Part shown: positions 19,234-28,122 of the stretch, piece after piece | How positions within the stretch are numbered: the first letter of the stretch is position 1 | How the letters are laid out: the number at the start of each line of letters is the position of its first letter | Assembly: GCF_016424485.1 (NCBI RefSeq) | Contig: NZ_JAELUP010000007.1 | Coordinates: forward strand, 1-64,000 | DNA length: 64,000 bases | Direction: 5' to 3' | From: Paenibacillus roseus | GTDB taxonomy: Bacteria > Bacillota > Bacilli > Paenibacillales > Paenibacillaceae | Position numbers and translations under genes: made by a program | Notes under the pieces: model-generated | The model's input: only the letters and a program-made list of their open reading frames with translations | Databases searched by the model: none | What the model was told of the DNA's origin: nothing

Positions 19234-19908
19234 ATGCATACCTATCAAGTTGAAGCCATAAGAGTCTGCTATCAACATTACATTAATTATAGTTACCTGA
19301 TTATTGACCGGACAACCCGAATGGCGGCTGTCGTTGATCCGGCTTGGGAATTGAACGCTATTCTAGAAGCTTTAACCCGGCATGAGGCGATATTAACAAC
19401 CATACTCCTCACTCATTCTCATAAAGATCATGTGAACCTGGTAGGCCCTCTTTACAACTTATATCAACCCCGGGTGTATATGATGAGGAAGGAAATTGAT
19501 TATTATCAGTATACCTGCCCCTCCCTGTACGGACTGGAAGATATGGACCGCGTTCATATAGGAGAAACAACCGTAACCAGTCTGCTGACACCGGGACATA
19601 CGGCAGGAGGGGGCTGTTACTTGCTTTCGGACAGTCTATTTAGCGGGGATACCCTATTTATTGAAGGATGCGGCATGTGCAGTTCAAAAGGGAGCGACCC
19701 GGTGGAATTGTTTCATAGTGTGAAGAGGATTCGGAGCCTGGTCCATCCCGATGTCAAGGTCTATCCTGGACATTCATACGGGGAACTGCCGGGACAGCCG
19801 ATGAGTTACTTGCACGAAAACAACGCATATTTCCAAATTGAGTCGCTGGAGAATTTTATATTTTTTCGGATGAGGAAAAATCAAAGAGATTTGTTGCGTT
19901 TTCGTTAA
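19234..19908 (+). CDS. MBL-fold metallo-hydrolase, PksB/BaeB-like
   Basis: 224 residues with the zinc-binding motif THSHKDH near residue 66, a further His in TPGHTAGG and an Asp in FSGDTLF, giving the metal set of glyoxalase II-like hydrolases. Similar small hydrolases (PksB, BaeB) sit in Bacillus polyketide clusters, where a role in clearing wrongly acylated carrier proteins has been proposed. It is the last gene before a strong terminator, so it belongs to the cluster operon. Confidence 0.9.
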   Translation: MHTYQVEAIRVCYQHYINYSYLIIDRTTRMAAVVDPAWELNAILEALTRHEAILTTILLTHSHKDHVNLVGPLYNLYQPRVYMMRKEIDYYQYTCPSLYGLEDMDRVHIGETTVTSLLTPGHTAGGGCYLLSDSLFSGDTLFIEGCGMCSSKGSDPVELFHSVKRIRSLVHPDVKVYPGHSYGELPGQPMSYLHENNAYFQIESLENFIFFRMRKNQRDLLRFR

Positions 19909-19934
19909 CTGCATCTATATTTGATTTCAAGATG

Positions 19935-19976
19935 AAACGACGCTATGCCTGCGATGACGGCATAGCGTCGTTTTAC
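19935..19976 (+). terminator. Rho-independent terminator closing the NRPS-PKS cluster
   Basis: A perfect 15-bp stem (19935-19949 with 19959-19973) around a 9-base loop, ending in a T-run (TTTT, then ACTTT). It lies 26 bp past the last cluster gene. Confidence 0.93.
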
Positions 19977-20133
19977 TTTACAACTGCGCCGTATTATCCG
20001 AGCAATCCTGGCAATGGCAATAACGAAGGGGACGGAACGGTATTCAACATGTTCTATGAATCGTCAACTGAGTTATAATGAAGAAAAGAAGGCGCAAGGC
20101 GAGACTGGCGACATCAATGAGGAGGATCACGAT

Positions 20134-20808
20134 ATGCTTGCCAAGAAGATTGCTGCGGAAGCAGCAGTGGAATTTGTTCAGAGTGGAATGACTGTAGGTT
20201 TGGGGACCGGATCTACGGCTTATTACGCCATTCACAAGATTGCCGAACGGGTAAAGGAAGGATTGCATATCCGTACAGTTGCAAGCTCCAGGCAATCTGA
20301 GGAACTGGCGCTTCAACTCGGCATACCTGTTGTCCCATTGTCCGGTATTCAGGAAATTGATGTATCGATAGATGGAGCGGATGAAGTCGATGCAAATTAT
20401 AATTTGATCAAGGGCGGCGGCGGCGCGCTGCTGAGAGAGAAGATATTGGCTGCGCACAGCAAGCAGTTTGTCGTCATTGCAGATGAGAGCAAGCAGGTGG
20501 ATCGATTGGGCAAGTTCCCGCTTCCGGTGGAAATCGTACCCTTTGCATTCAATTTGACTCTATTGAAGCTAAAGGCGCTTGGCTGTGAGCCTGTCGTTCG
20601 GATCGCGGACGGCAACACTTTTATTTCGGATAACGGCAATTACATTGTGGATTGTGCATTCGGTACAATCGAGGACCCGGCGGCGCTGGAGCAGCAGATC
20701 AATGCGATTCCGGGCGTGGTGGAGAATGGACTTTTTACCGGAATGGCCAGTGCGGTCATTATCGGGTATGAAGATGGAACGACACGGAGAACGGACATTA
20801 CGCGATAA
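20134..20808 (+). CDS. rpiA: Ribose-5-phosphate isomerase A
   Basis: About 224 residues from ATG 20134, which has GAGGAGG seven to nine bases upstream. A 40-residue upstream extension in frame is rejected because it lacks homology-like sequence and would exceed the family length. Motifs GLGTGSTAYY, SIDGADEVD and KGGGGALLREK form the phosphate and catalytic sites of RpiA. Interconverts ribose- and ribulose-5-phosphate in the pentose phosphate pathway. It stands alone between the cluster terminator and a GNAT gene. Confidence 0.96.
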   Translation: MLAKKIAAEAAVEFVQSGMTVGLGTGSTAYYAIHKIAERVKEGLHIRTVASSRQSEELALQLGIPVVPLSGIQEIDVSIDGADEVDANYNLIKGGGGALLREKILAAHSKQFVVIADESKQVDRLGKFPLPVEIVPFAFNLTLLKLKALGCEPVVRIADGNTFISDNGNYIVDCAFGTIEDPAALEQQINAIPGVVENGLFTGMASAVIIGYEDGTTRRTDITR

Positions 20809-20841
20809 GCGACTTACTATGCTGCTGTCATAGCGGCTTGT

Positions 20842-20904
20842 TTAGGCGGATATGAAACTTACTTAGGTGGATATGCAACTCTAATCGGATATGGCAACCC
20901 TAAA
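20842..20904 (+). repeat. Three short degenerate direct repeats around GGATATG
   Basis: GGATATG recurs at 20848, 20869 and 20887 inside units of about 21 bases (TTAGGCGGATATGAAACTTA, TTAGGTGGATATGCAACTCT and a third, shorter and more diverged). They fill the gap between rpiA and the next GNAT gene. No function is evident. Confidence 0.7.
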
Positions 20905-20912
20905 GAGAAGGG

Positions 20913-21383
20913 ATGGAGAGGAATTTGCTGCCTGTTGAAATTCAAGATGTTCCAACGAACCACCCGGAGTTGGCGCCGCTCATCACCCAGTTGGATCGTT
21001 ATTTATTTGAATTGTATCCGCCTGAGGAAGTATTTATTATAGACGAGGAAAAGGCCATCAAAAATGAAATGCAATTCATTATTGCGTATATTGATAATCT
21101 GGCTGTTGGCTGTGGAGCCATTATGAGGCTGGATGACAAGTATGCTGAACTGAAGCGTTTTTTTGTTGATCCTTCAGTGAGGAACAGAGGCCTTGCCAGA
21201 ACATTGCTGAGCGAGTTGGAGCGGAGAGCGCGGGACAAGCAGTTCGATTATTTGCGGCTGGAAACAGGGGCGAAGCAAGTCGAAGCCGTGCGTTTTTACA
21301 TCAAGCATGAATTTTATGAGATTCCGAAGTTTGGAGAATATGTGGATTGTCCTTCGAGCTTGTGCTATGAAAAGAAGTTGTAA
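20913..21383 (+). CDS. GNAT family N-acetyltransferase
   Basis: 156 residues. GNAT core: AELKRFFVDPSVRNRGLARTLL (strand 4 and the acetyl-CoA loop R-x-x-G-x-A), then LRLETGAKQVEAVRFY near 115-130. Resembles the small YsnE/YybD-like acetyltransferases of Bacilli. An in-frame TTG at 20925 immediately after GGAGAGG could also be the start and would remove four residues. The substrate is unknown. Confidence 0.9.
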   Translation: MERNLLPVEIQDVPTNHPELAPLITQLDRYLFELYPPEEVFIIDEEKAIKNEMQFIIAYIDNLAVGCGAIMRLDDKYAELKRFFVDPSVRNRGLARTLLSELERRARDKQFDYLRLETGAKQVEAVRFYIKHEFYEIPKFGEYVDCPSSLCYEKKL

Positions 21384-21407
21384 TGAATAGATCGGGAGGG
21401 TCTGCAA

Positions 21408-21941
21408 ATGCCCATTCAAATTGCGCTGTTGAAAGGAATTAATGTCGGCGGCAAAAATAAAATCAAAATGGCCGAGTTGAAGCAGCAGATGGAACAGCAA
21501 GGCTTTCGCAACGTACACACTTATATTAATAGCGGCAATGTCCTGTTCCAGTCCGATGAGCCGGAATCACTGCTGGGCGAACGGATTGAGCAACTGATCG
21601 CTGACGGATTCGGTCTCTCAATCAAAGTTATGGTTCGGACCTCCGGGGAACTTGAGGCGATTATTCACGAATCCCCATACCGGACCAAAGCGGCTCCCGA
21701 CGGCAAAAATGTATATATCGGGTTACTCGAGGAAGCGCCTTCTCAGGGAGCTATCCAAAAGCTCGAAGTGTACAAGTTTGAAGACGAGTTCAAGGTATGC
21801 GGGCGGGAACTGCATATATTGCTGAACAACGGAGCCGCTGATTCGAAGCTTGCGAACAATGTCCAAAAGCTCAGTCCCAACCTGACCTTGCGCAATTGGA
21901 ATACGATGAGCAAGCTCGTTATATTGGCGAAGTCGATTTAG
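21408..21941 (+). CDS. DUF1697 family protein
   Basis: 177 residues starting MPIQIALLKGINVGGKNKIKM, the characteristic opening of the DUF1697 family, with HTYINSGNVLFQS at 41-53. GGGAGGG lies about six bases upstream of ATG. The family is widespread and its biochemical role is not established. It lies 24 bp after the GNAT gene and is probably cotranscribed. Confidence 0.92.
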   Translation: MPIQIALLKGINVGGKNKIKMAELKQQMEQQGFRNVHTYINSGNVLFQSDEPESLLGERIEQLIADGFGLSIKVMVRTSGELEAIIHESPYRTKAAPDGKNVYIGLLEEAPSQGAIQKLEVYKFEDEFKVCGRELHILLNNGAADSKLANNVQKLSPNLTLRNWNTMSKLVILAKSI

Positions 21942-22282
21942 TTGTAATTAAATGCAGGACGGAAGTTTGAATTAAAAGTTATATGTACCTGTTATTGGTG
22001 GGATGTTCGCGTAAATCAATTTTTTAGATGCTTCTGCCAAAGGATTTGGGGGAGGCTTTTTGTTTGGAAGTAAAAGAATACCGTTCGTCATATTTTTCCA
22101 TTCCATTGTATAATAAGAGCATTATCTATAGGTACAATTTGAGTCTCGGTTTGTTCGTTTATTTAATTGTATTCTGTAGATTGACGAACTTCGTCAATAT
22201 TACGTTAGATGAAACCCTCTGACATACATATTCTTTAAAGTTACAGGGAGTTAAGAATTTTTCAAATCACGGAGGTTTTTTG
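21942..22282 (+). other. AT-rich intergenic stretch, no supported gene
   Basis: About 340 bp. A 64-codon frame at 22028 has no convincing ribosome binding site and no recognisable protein features. GGAGG at 22271-22275 serves the next gene. The base composition is clearly more AT-rich than that of the rpiA side. Confidence 0.6.
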
Positions 22283-23167
22283 ATGAGAGGTAAATCAATC
22301 AAGTTATATATTATGGGAGAAAATTATAAAAACTTAAAAACTGCAGAACTTAGCAATTGGACAGGTAAGGCATATATTGGAAATAGAAAACATGTTCAAT
22401 TGCTACAAAATATCGAAGAATTATGTTCTCCCGGTATTTATTTGTTAATTTCTGAACTTGAAGAATCCTACCAAAAGAAAATATATATTGGAGAAGCCGA
22501 TGAAGTAAATGGAAGAATATCTGAGCAGTTTAAGAAAAAGGATTGGTGGAGCGACTTTGTTGTATTTATTAGCAAAGACGCTAATTTAACAAAGTCGCAT
22601 GTCAGATACCTTGAGAGAGTACTTTATGAAATTGCATATAAAAATAAAACTACAATTGAGATGACTAATGGGAACACACCGCCAGGTTCCAAACTACCAG
22701 TTTCTGAATGCGATGACATGGATGATTTTAATGATAATGTTATATTTTTATTGAGGAATTTAGGCATTTTAGACTTTACTAAAACTCAATTTTCCGATGT
22801 AAATAACAGAAATCAAGAAAGTAACATTTTTTATTTAAACGTATCGGGAGCTAAAGGTGAAGCAACTAAAGAAGCCAAGCTTATTATCATTGAGGGGACG
22901 TATAGGCTCCTAAGCAATTCTTATGTTCGAAAAGATAATGTTAGTAGTTTTGCTAGCCATAACTACTCAAAATTAAGAAAACAACTTGAAGAGGATGGAT
23001 ATTTTGAGCCCTCAGAAAGTGAGAGTTTTTTTAAATTGTGTAAGGATATTGACTTTAAATCTCCCTCGGCAGCAGCGGCTATTGTAAGAAACAGTTCAAT
23101 GAATGGTAGAAAAGAGTGGAAGTTAAAAAGCGGAATAAGTCTAGATGAATATGAAAATAGGTTGTAA
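22283..23167 (+). CDS. GIY-YIG-like nuclease-domain protein with C-terminal DUF4357
   Basis: 294 residues from ATG 22283, seven bases after GGAGG. Residues about 50-110 hold PGIYLL, KIYIGEADEVNGRI and LERVLYEIA, that is the GIY, YIG, Arg and Glu positions of a GIY-YIG nuclease fold. The C-terminus (SAAAAIVRNSSMNGRKEWK) matches DUF4357. Such proteins are usually orphan accessory genes, sometimes near defence systems; no partner is recognisable here. It is markedly AT-rich compared with genes either side, suggesting horizontal acquisition (inference). Confidence 0.85.
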   Translation: MRGKSIKLYIMGENYKNLKTAELSNWTGKAYIGNRKHVQLLQNIEELCSPGIYLLISELEESYQKKIYIGEADEVNGRISEQFKKKDWWSDFVVFISKDANLTKSHVRYLERVLYEIAYKNKTTIEMTNGNTPPGSKLPVSECDDMDDFNDNVIFLLRNLGILDFTKTQFSDVNNRNQESNIFYLNVSGAKGEATKEAKLIIIEGTYRLLSNSYVRKDNVSSFASHNYSKLRKQLEEDGYFEPSESESFFKLCKDIDFKSPSAAAAIVRNSSMNGRKEWKLKSGISLDEYENRL

Positions 23168-23206
23168 TTAATTTGCATAAAATATAAAATTTCAGCTTTT
23201 TGGGTG

Positions 23207-23587
23207 GAGAGAGATCATCTAACACCATACTATGCGAACTATTTTTTGACCCTTTAGAAGTGGACGAAACCTTTGTTCAGCAAGGATTCTCCCTGTTATT
23301 CACTTTGCTTTTGTTGCTTTGATTTCGCATAACTTTGATTTTCTCAGCTTAGATATACGAATCAGACGACCGCGGGTTATACGCAGAAAAAGAAATACGA
23401 ACCTGATTTTTACGTAATATAAGAAGCTATTTCTAAGCTGGTTATTGGACTATACCATGAGATTGCTGCCAGCAAGCATCCTGAGTTGAGGAATGTAGCA
23501 CAGTAATGTCTAGATATCTGGGATTTGATGTTTGAGAAGCAAATCGGACCTGTTAGAAGGTTGAGTAGAGAGAGGATGGAAAGATAA
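23207..23587 (+). pseudogene. Decayed open reading frame, family not recognised
   Basis: One frame (codons at positions equal to 2 mod 3) reads as protein-like blocks interrupted by stops: GAG/AGA then HLTPYYANYF near 23216, a poor stretch with stops, then YTQKKKYEPDFYVI (stop at 23420), EAISKLVIGLYHEIAAS to a stop at 23504, and CLDIWDLMFEKQIGPVRR ending at TAA 23585-23587. The frame is kept across both in-frame stops, as expected of a recently decayed gene. The opening block vaguely recalls the start of large SNF2-like helicases, but this is weak. No function is assigned. Confidence 0.5.
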
Positions 23588-23902
23588 GCGAGAAGATTTA
23601 CATGGGAGTATCACCATTTTAGGTAACACTAAGTATCCTGTATTTCCTGATATTTTGTAACGAGGAAATCCTTGCTATACAAGGGGTTCTAAGAATTTTA
23701 TAGGTATCGAGTTGCGAACTAGGCAATACTTTACCCAAATTCTACTGCATGGGGAAGTCACTGTGTCTGCTGAAATACGATCGGTGGATTGGGAAGCCGG
23801 ATCGGAAGTTAGCTAACGCTGAGCCTGATCCGGCTATTTCATATAAACCTCCTTCCGCAAAAGATGGGATGTTCCACCCTCCAGAATCCTTCGTCCTGTC
23901 CC
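23588..23902. other. Intergenic region with a 9-bp inverted repeat
   Basis: No gene is supported. AGCCGGATC (23795-23803) pairs with GATCCGGCT (23827-23835). It lies just beyond the 3' end of the minus-strand DAHP synthase gene but lacks a clear T-run on that strand, so it is at best a weak terminator. Confidence 0.4.
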
Positions 23903-24949
23903 CTACAACAACCCGGATCGCTTCACTTCCGCGTAGAAGCGCCCGAATGCTTCAAAATCCAGCTGCTGGGCGGCGTCGGAGAGGGCAGCTGCAGGATTCG
24001 GATGCACTTCTACCATGACGCCGTCTGCTCCCGCGGCAAGCGCTGCCTTGGCACATGGAGCCATAATTTCCTTGCGTCCTGTAGAATGTGTCACATCAAC
24101 CAGTACAGGGAGATGGCTCTCCTGCTTGAGGATCGGTACCGCAGAAATATCAAGCGTATTGCGGGTGGCTCTCTCATAGGTACGGATGCCGCGTTCAATG
24201 AGCATCACCTGCCGGTTGCCCCGGGATACGATATATTCAGCCGCATGCAGGAATTCTTCCAGCGTTGCAGCCAGCCCACGTTTCAGCAGCACCGGCGTTT
24301 GCACTTCTCCGGCAGCTTTTAACAGCTCAAAGTTCTGCATATTTCTGGCGCCGATCTGAATCACATCGATATATTCGCCGGCGAGTTCTACATGGGCGGG
24401 ATGAACAATTTCACTAATCGTCTGCATGCCGAACTCTGCCGCTACTTCCTTCAAAATTTTTAGGCCGTCAATCCCGAGCCCCTGAAACTCATAAGGAGAT
24501 GTCCGCGGCTTGAATGCACCGCCGCGCAGCACGGTTACGCCTGCAGCCTTGAGGACGGCAGCTACTTGGCGAACTTGCTCATAGCTCTCAACGGCACAAG
24601 GACCAGCGACCATAACTGGCGTTCCGCCCCCAACACGAACTTCACCCAGGTCAATAATCGTGTCTTCTTGCTGATGAACACGCGAGACGAGCAGCGGCTT
24701 GCGCTCCTTGGCCTTGACTGTTTCCGTAGTGATGCCCAGCACAACCCCGAACAAATCACGTACGTACTTCTTTTCCAGTTTCTCGTCTGCAAGCCCGGCC
24801 AGTTTATCCAGCAGCTCCTGCATTTCAGAGGGCGAAAGTTTCAACTCCTGTACAATACGAACCTGCTCCTGTACAAGCTCCAGCATTTGATGGCTGACAT
24901 CCCTGAGCTGACGTTCCAATACTTCCGTATGATTCTGATTCATCCTCAT
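23903..24949 (-). CDS. aroA: Bifunctional chorismate mutase / DAHP synthase
   Basis: 348 residues. The N-terminal about 85 residues form an AroQ-type chorismate mutase helix region ([15 protein letters not shown]). The rest is a type I-beta 3-deoxy-7-phosphoheptulonate synthase with [41 protein letters not shown] and VEVHPNP. It condenses PEP and erythrose-4-phosphate, the first step to aromatic amino acids; the fused mutase domain gives feedback control by chorismate/prephenate in Bacillus. The ATG at 24943 has better spacing from GGGAG than 24949, so the protein may lack the first two residues. Controlled by the T-box upstream. The name follows B. subtilis usage, where aroA is this gene. 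Confidence 0.96.
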   Translation of the reverse strand: MRMNQNHTEVLERQLRDVSHQMLELVQEQVRIVQELKLSPSEMQELLDKLAGLADEKLEKKYVRDLFGVVLGITTETVKAKERKPLLVSRVHQQEDTIIDLGEVRVGGGTPVMVAGPCAVESYEQVRQVAAVLKAAGVTVLRGGAFKPRTSPYEFQGLGIDGLKILKEVAAEFGMQTISEIVHPAHVELAGEYIDVIQIGARNMQNFELLKAAGEVQTPVLLKRGLAATLEEFLHAAEYIVSRGNRQVMLIERGIRTYERATRNTLDISAVPILKQESHLPVLVDVTHSTGRKEIMAPCAKAALAAGADGVMVEVHPNPAAALSDAAQQLDFEAFGRFYAEVKRSGLL

Positions 24950-25004
24950 TCTCTCCCTTTAACGTATTTTGTGCTTTTGCAGCTTGTGATACTCCACGAA
25001 CAAC

Positions 25005-25285
25005 AAAAAACTTCCCATCCGCAAGGGACGAGAAGTCGTGGTACCACCCTAATTAGACATGAACTCGCCTGAAGTCTGTTCCAGACCGATTACATTCATC
25101 TCTCACTCTTGCCCTTTAACGCAGGGAATACGGACAGCCCTACCCTCAGTCTGTTCAGACAGACTGGTATTCAGGTGTCGGCTCTGGAGTGAAATTCAGC
25201 AGAGCATTGACTTGGGCAGCTCTCAGTCGGTGGCATGCCTTTCCTGTCAGCCTTGATTCTGCTTACTGTCTCCTTCATCGCCTGT
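25005..25285 (-). promoter_or_regulatory. T-box riboswitch leader of the DAHP synthase gene
   Basis: On the minus strand the conserved T-box AGGGTGGTACCACG occupies 25050-25037. It is followed by a terminator: stem 25035-25026 with 25020-25011 (10 bp including two G-U pairs), then six T (25010-25005). A stem I-like start (GATGAAGGAGACAGTA) lies near 25280-25265. Uncharged tRNA should stabilise the antiterminator and turn the gene on. GAA-UAC-C near 25173-25167 is the best specifier candidate, pointing to tyrosine, but the stem I fold was judged by eye only. Confidence 0.9.
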
Positions 25286-25320
25286 GCAGCAGTTATGTGA
25301 AGCACAAATTGATTAGACAC

Positions 25321-25350
25321 ATTGTAGTTCATCATCAGCAGAGTAAGCAA
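25321..25350 (-). promoter_or_regulatory. Promoter of the T-box/DAHP synthase transcript
   Basis: On the minus strand TTGCTT (25350-25345) and TACAAT (25326-25321) are separated by 18 bases. The start point near 25314 is just upstream of the T-box stem I. Confidence 0.6.
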
Positions 25351-25391
25351 GTGCTTTGATTAACGCGTATTTGCTTTATTGCAATAAAGAG

Positions 25392-25411
25392 TTGCCCGTT
25401 TCTTCGGGCAA
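25392..25411. repeat. 7-bp hairpin (TTGCCCG/CGGGCAA)
   Basis: A perfect inverted repeat with a 6-base loop in the gap between the divergent DAHP synthase and secreted-protein genes. It has no T-run; its role is unknown. Confidence 0.5.
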
Positions 25412-25653
25412 TGTTCCCAACCGTTCGATATTCGATATTACTGAACGCTGCTTTTCAAGCTTGTGTATACAGGCATTATGCTGGCATTGCTGATTCAATT
25501 GGTGTTTATATTTTTAAGTTTTGTTGTTTCGTTCCGGATTGTAGTTAATGGTATGAACAAAAACTAACGATTTCTCAACCATTGGGTTGCTATACTTTAT
25601 TTACAGGTTGCCTTGCCTTTTTAAAAAATATAAAATTTAAGGGAGAAATTAGT

Positions 25654-26064
25654 GTGGCACTTATAAACAAGAAAAAGATTGTGGGAATGACTCTTGCAGG
25701 GGCTTTGGCTATCGGTGGCACTTCTGTATTTGCGGCGGCAGCAACCCCTTCACTGTCCGAAGTCAAAGGCGTGAATGTGAAAGAGTTGACTGGCAAAACG
25801 TCGACTCGAACAGGCATAGAAGAACCTGCATTCGGCGTTAATGAAGAGGAAAGCACGGGTCAGACAAAAGTTACAGGCAAAGGCAAAATTCTCGATGAGA
25901 CGGCTAGAACAGGGATCGAACAGCCATCGCTTGGCTTTAGCGAAATCGAAGACAAAAACACGGATGAAATTCAATATATCGTTGTAAAAGATGCAAAACC
26001 TATAGGCAAAATTCCACGGTCTGTCCAGGAACAGTTGGCTGGTAAAACGACATCTGCAAAATAA
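25654..26064 (+). CDS. Small secreted protein with two internal repeats, unknown function
   Basis: 136 residues from GTG 25654, with GGGAG about nine bases upstream. Starting here gives a clean signal peptide (NKKK, then a hydrophobic stretch to VFAAAA); the longer frame from 25582 would bury it. The mature part is hydrophilic and repeats TRTGIEEPAFGV / ARTGIEQPSLGF about 36 residues apart. No family is recognised. It lies 65 bp upstream of an OmpR-type two-component system in the same direction and may be its target or signal (inference). Confidence 0.7.
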   Translation: MALINKKKIVGMTLAGALAIGGTSVFAAAATPSLSEVKGVNVKELTGKTSTRTGIEEPAFGVNEEESTGQTKVTGKGKILDETARTGIEQPSLGFSEIEDKNTDEIQYIVVKDAKPIGKIPRSVQEQLAGKTTSAK

Positions 26065-26129
26065 CTCGTTTAATAGGGGAGGTGGGCAGTCAATAGCGCT
26101 CGCCTCTTTATTAAGGGAACGGAGGAAGT

Positions 26130-26810
26130 ATGAAGATTTTGCTTGTAGAAGATGAAGAAGAATTGTCACAGATTGTGGACCGCGGGCTTCGTAAAAGCGG
26201 CTATGCTGTCGACAAAGCGTATGACGGAGAAGAAGCGCTAAGCTACTATAGTGTTAACACATATGATGTCATTATACTCGATTTGAATTTACCTGAAATC
26301 GATGGTTTAAAAGTATTGAAATTTATCAGAGAAAAAGACAAGGAAACAAAAGTATTGATTTTATCCGCCCGCAATGCCATAGAAGATCGGGTAAAGGGGC
26401 TGGATATGGGAGCCAACGACTATTTGTCAAAACCCTTTGATTTTTTGGAATTGCAAGCAAGAATACGAAACTTGTTGCGTATGGCATATGTTCAACACGG
26501 GAATGAAATTACCTGTGACGGGCTTCATTTAAACATAGCAACGAAAATGGTTTCTTTTCAAGATGAAAAACTGCCACTCACCAAAAAGGAATATGCAATC
26601 CTGGAATATATGATGCTTCACAAGGGGCAAGTGATCAGTCCTGAACGGTTGCTAAATCACACAAGTGATAGCGATGCTGATTTCTTCCCTGATACCTTGA
26701 AGTATCACATTCATTCAATTAAAAAGAAATTAGCGGACGCTAAGTGTAATAAAGATTTGATTCGAAATGTGCGCGGCATGGGATATAAAATCGAGGAGGG
26801 GAACGAATGA
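26130..26810 (+). CDS. OmpR/PhoB-family response regulator
   Basis: 226 residues. Receiver domain 1-120 with acidic pocket VEDEEE, phospho-acceptor Asp in IILDLNLPEIDG (about 51) and Lys in LSKPFD. A winged-helix DNA-binding domain follows (LPLTKKEYAILEYMM, VRGMGYKIE). GGAGGAAG lies upstream of ATG. It overlaps the following kinase gene by 4 bp, so the two are translationally coupled partners. Confidence 0.96.
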   Translation: MKILLVEDEEELSQIVDRGLRKSGYAVDKAYDGEEALSYYSVNTYDVIILDLNLPEIDGLKVLKFIREKDKETKVLILSARNAIEDRVKGLDMGANDYLSKPFDFLELQARIRNLLRMAYVQHGNEITCDGLHLNIATKMVSFQDEKLPLTKKEYAILEYMMLHKGQVISPERLLNHTSDSDADFFPDTLKYHIHSIKKKLADAKCNKDLIRNVRGMGYKIEEGNE

Positions 26811-27949
26811 AATTCGCAAGCAAAGTATCCTTAAGAATGCGCATCACATTGCTTGCAGGAGCTATTCTAATCCTTTGTTCTGTGATCTTGACTATAACAG
26901 CTTCCTATAATGCTCGATCTCAATTTGTTAAAATCAAGGAAGCTCCGGCTGTTTCACGACCATTAGGAATTATTGTTGGTCCCGGTCTAGTGCAATCAGA
27001 AATGGCTCCACGTACATCGTTAGTTCCAGCAGAAGTTACGAAAGCAAAAAGTGATTTTGATTCGACTAATATGATTATTTTGGCTATAGTGTCGATACTT
27101 GGGATGGGCATGGTGTATTTCGTTGCAGGCAGGTCATTGCGGCCTATTCATGAATTAAGCGATACGATTTCTACAATTACCGAGGATGATTTGCAAAAGC
27201 GTATTCCGGACAATCAACGAAGTGACGAAGTTGGTGCGCTTGGGCAATCATTTAACATGATGCTGGACCGGTTGGAAAAGTCGTTTTTAAGACAAAAACG
27301 ATTTTCAGCCAATGTTGCCCATGAGCTGAAAACACCATTAGCAACCATTAATGCAGGCATACAGGTACTCCATATGGAGGAAAGCCCAACCGTAACGGAT
27401 TATAAAGAAACGCTTGCCACGACAGAGCGAAACGTGAAAAGACTAATGGCAGTTGTAGATGACCTGTTGAATCTGTATGACGAGCAGGAGGGATTCGAAA
27501 CGACGCCGATCCACCTGCAGGATATGTTTACATCCATTCTCAGCGAACTCCGCCCGCAACTTGAAGGGAAGCAGATTGAGACTGAAATTGATTGCAAACT
27601 TCGTCATGTGAGAGGTAATCAAGTCTTGCTTTATAGAACATTCTTCAATCTGATGGAAAATGCAACGAAATATAATAAAGATAAAGGTACAATCCGGGTT
27701 GAAACCAAAGTGGCAAATGGAGTAGGACAGATCATAATATCGGATACTGGAAATGGCATACCATCCGATGAATTGCAGCAGATTTTTGAACCGTTTTACC
27801 GTGTAAATAAATCGCGCAATCGCAAGACGGGTGGTGTAGGGCTAGGTTTATCGCTTGTAAAAACAATCATTGAGAAACATGGGTGGAAAATCTCAGTTGA
27901 CAGTATAGCGGGGCTGGGATCGGCTTTTACGATAACTTTTAAGGCATGA
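26807..27949 (+). CDS. Sensor histidine kinase with HAMP domain
   Basis: 380 residues. TM1 about 12-32, a short extracellular loop of about 55 residues, TM2 about 86-106 (MIILAIVSILGMGMVYF), HAMP about 108-160, H-box NVAHELKTPLA near 176, then HATPase motifs NLMENATKYN, DTGNGIP and GGVGLGLSLV. Partner of the overlapping OmpR regulator. The short sensor loop suggests detection of membrane or envelope signals or of a small partner protein such as the secreted product encoded upstream (inference). Confidence 0.95.
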   Translation: MKFASKVSLRMRITLLAGAILILCSVILTITASYNARSQFVKIKEAPAVSRPLGIIVGPGLVQSEMAPRTSLVPAEVTKAKSDFDSTNMIILAIVSILGMGMVYFVAGRSLRPIHELSDTISTITEDDLQKRIPDNQRSDEVGALGQSFNMMLDRLEKSFLRQKRFSANVAHELKTPLATINAGIQVLHMEESPTVTDYKETLATTERNVKRLMAVVDDLLNLYDEQEGFETTPIHLQDMFTSILSELRPQLEGKQIETEIDCKLRHVRGNQVLLYRTFFNLMENATKYNKDKGTIRVETKVANGVGQIIISDTGNGIPSDELQQIFEPFYRVNKSRNRKTGGVGLGLSLVKTIIEKHGWKISVDSIAGLGSAFTITFKA

Positions 27950-28122
27950 GCAATTAATAATGATAAATAATATTCTGAAGTAATGGCGCCTCCACGAACA
28001 TGCAACGAGTGCAGCAACGCAGCTAGCTTGAATCCGCTGTCCCGGATATGCTTAAATAGAAGAAAGCAGGAAAACTTTATGATAAGATTCACGCTGCGAT
28101 TCTATATTTTGGGAGGTGCACG

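Noticed and set aside
22028..22222. 64-codon frame before the GIY-YIG gene
   Set aside because: No Shine-Dalgarno sequence and no recognisable features in an AT-rich stretch where chance frames are common.
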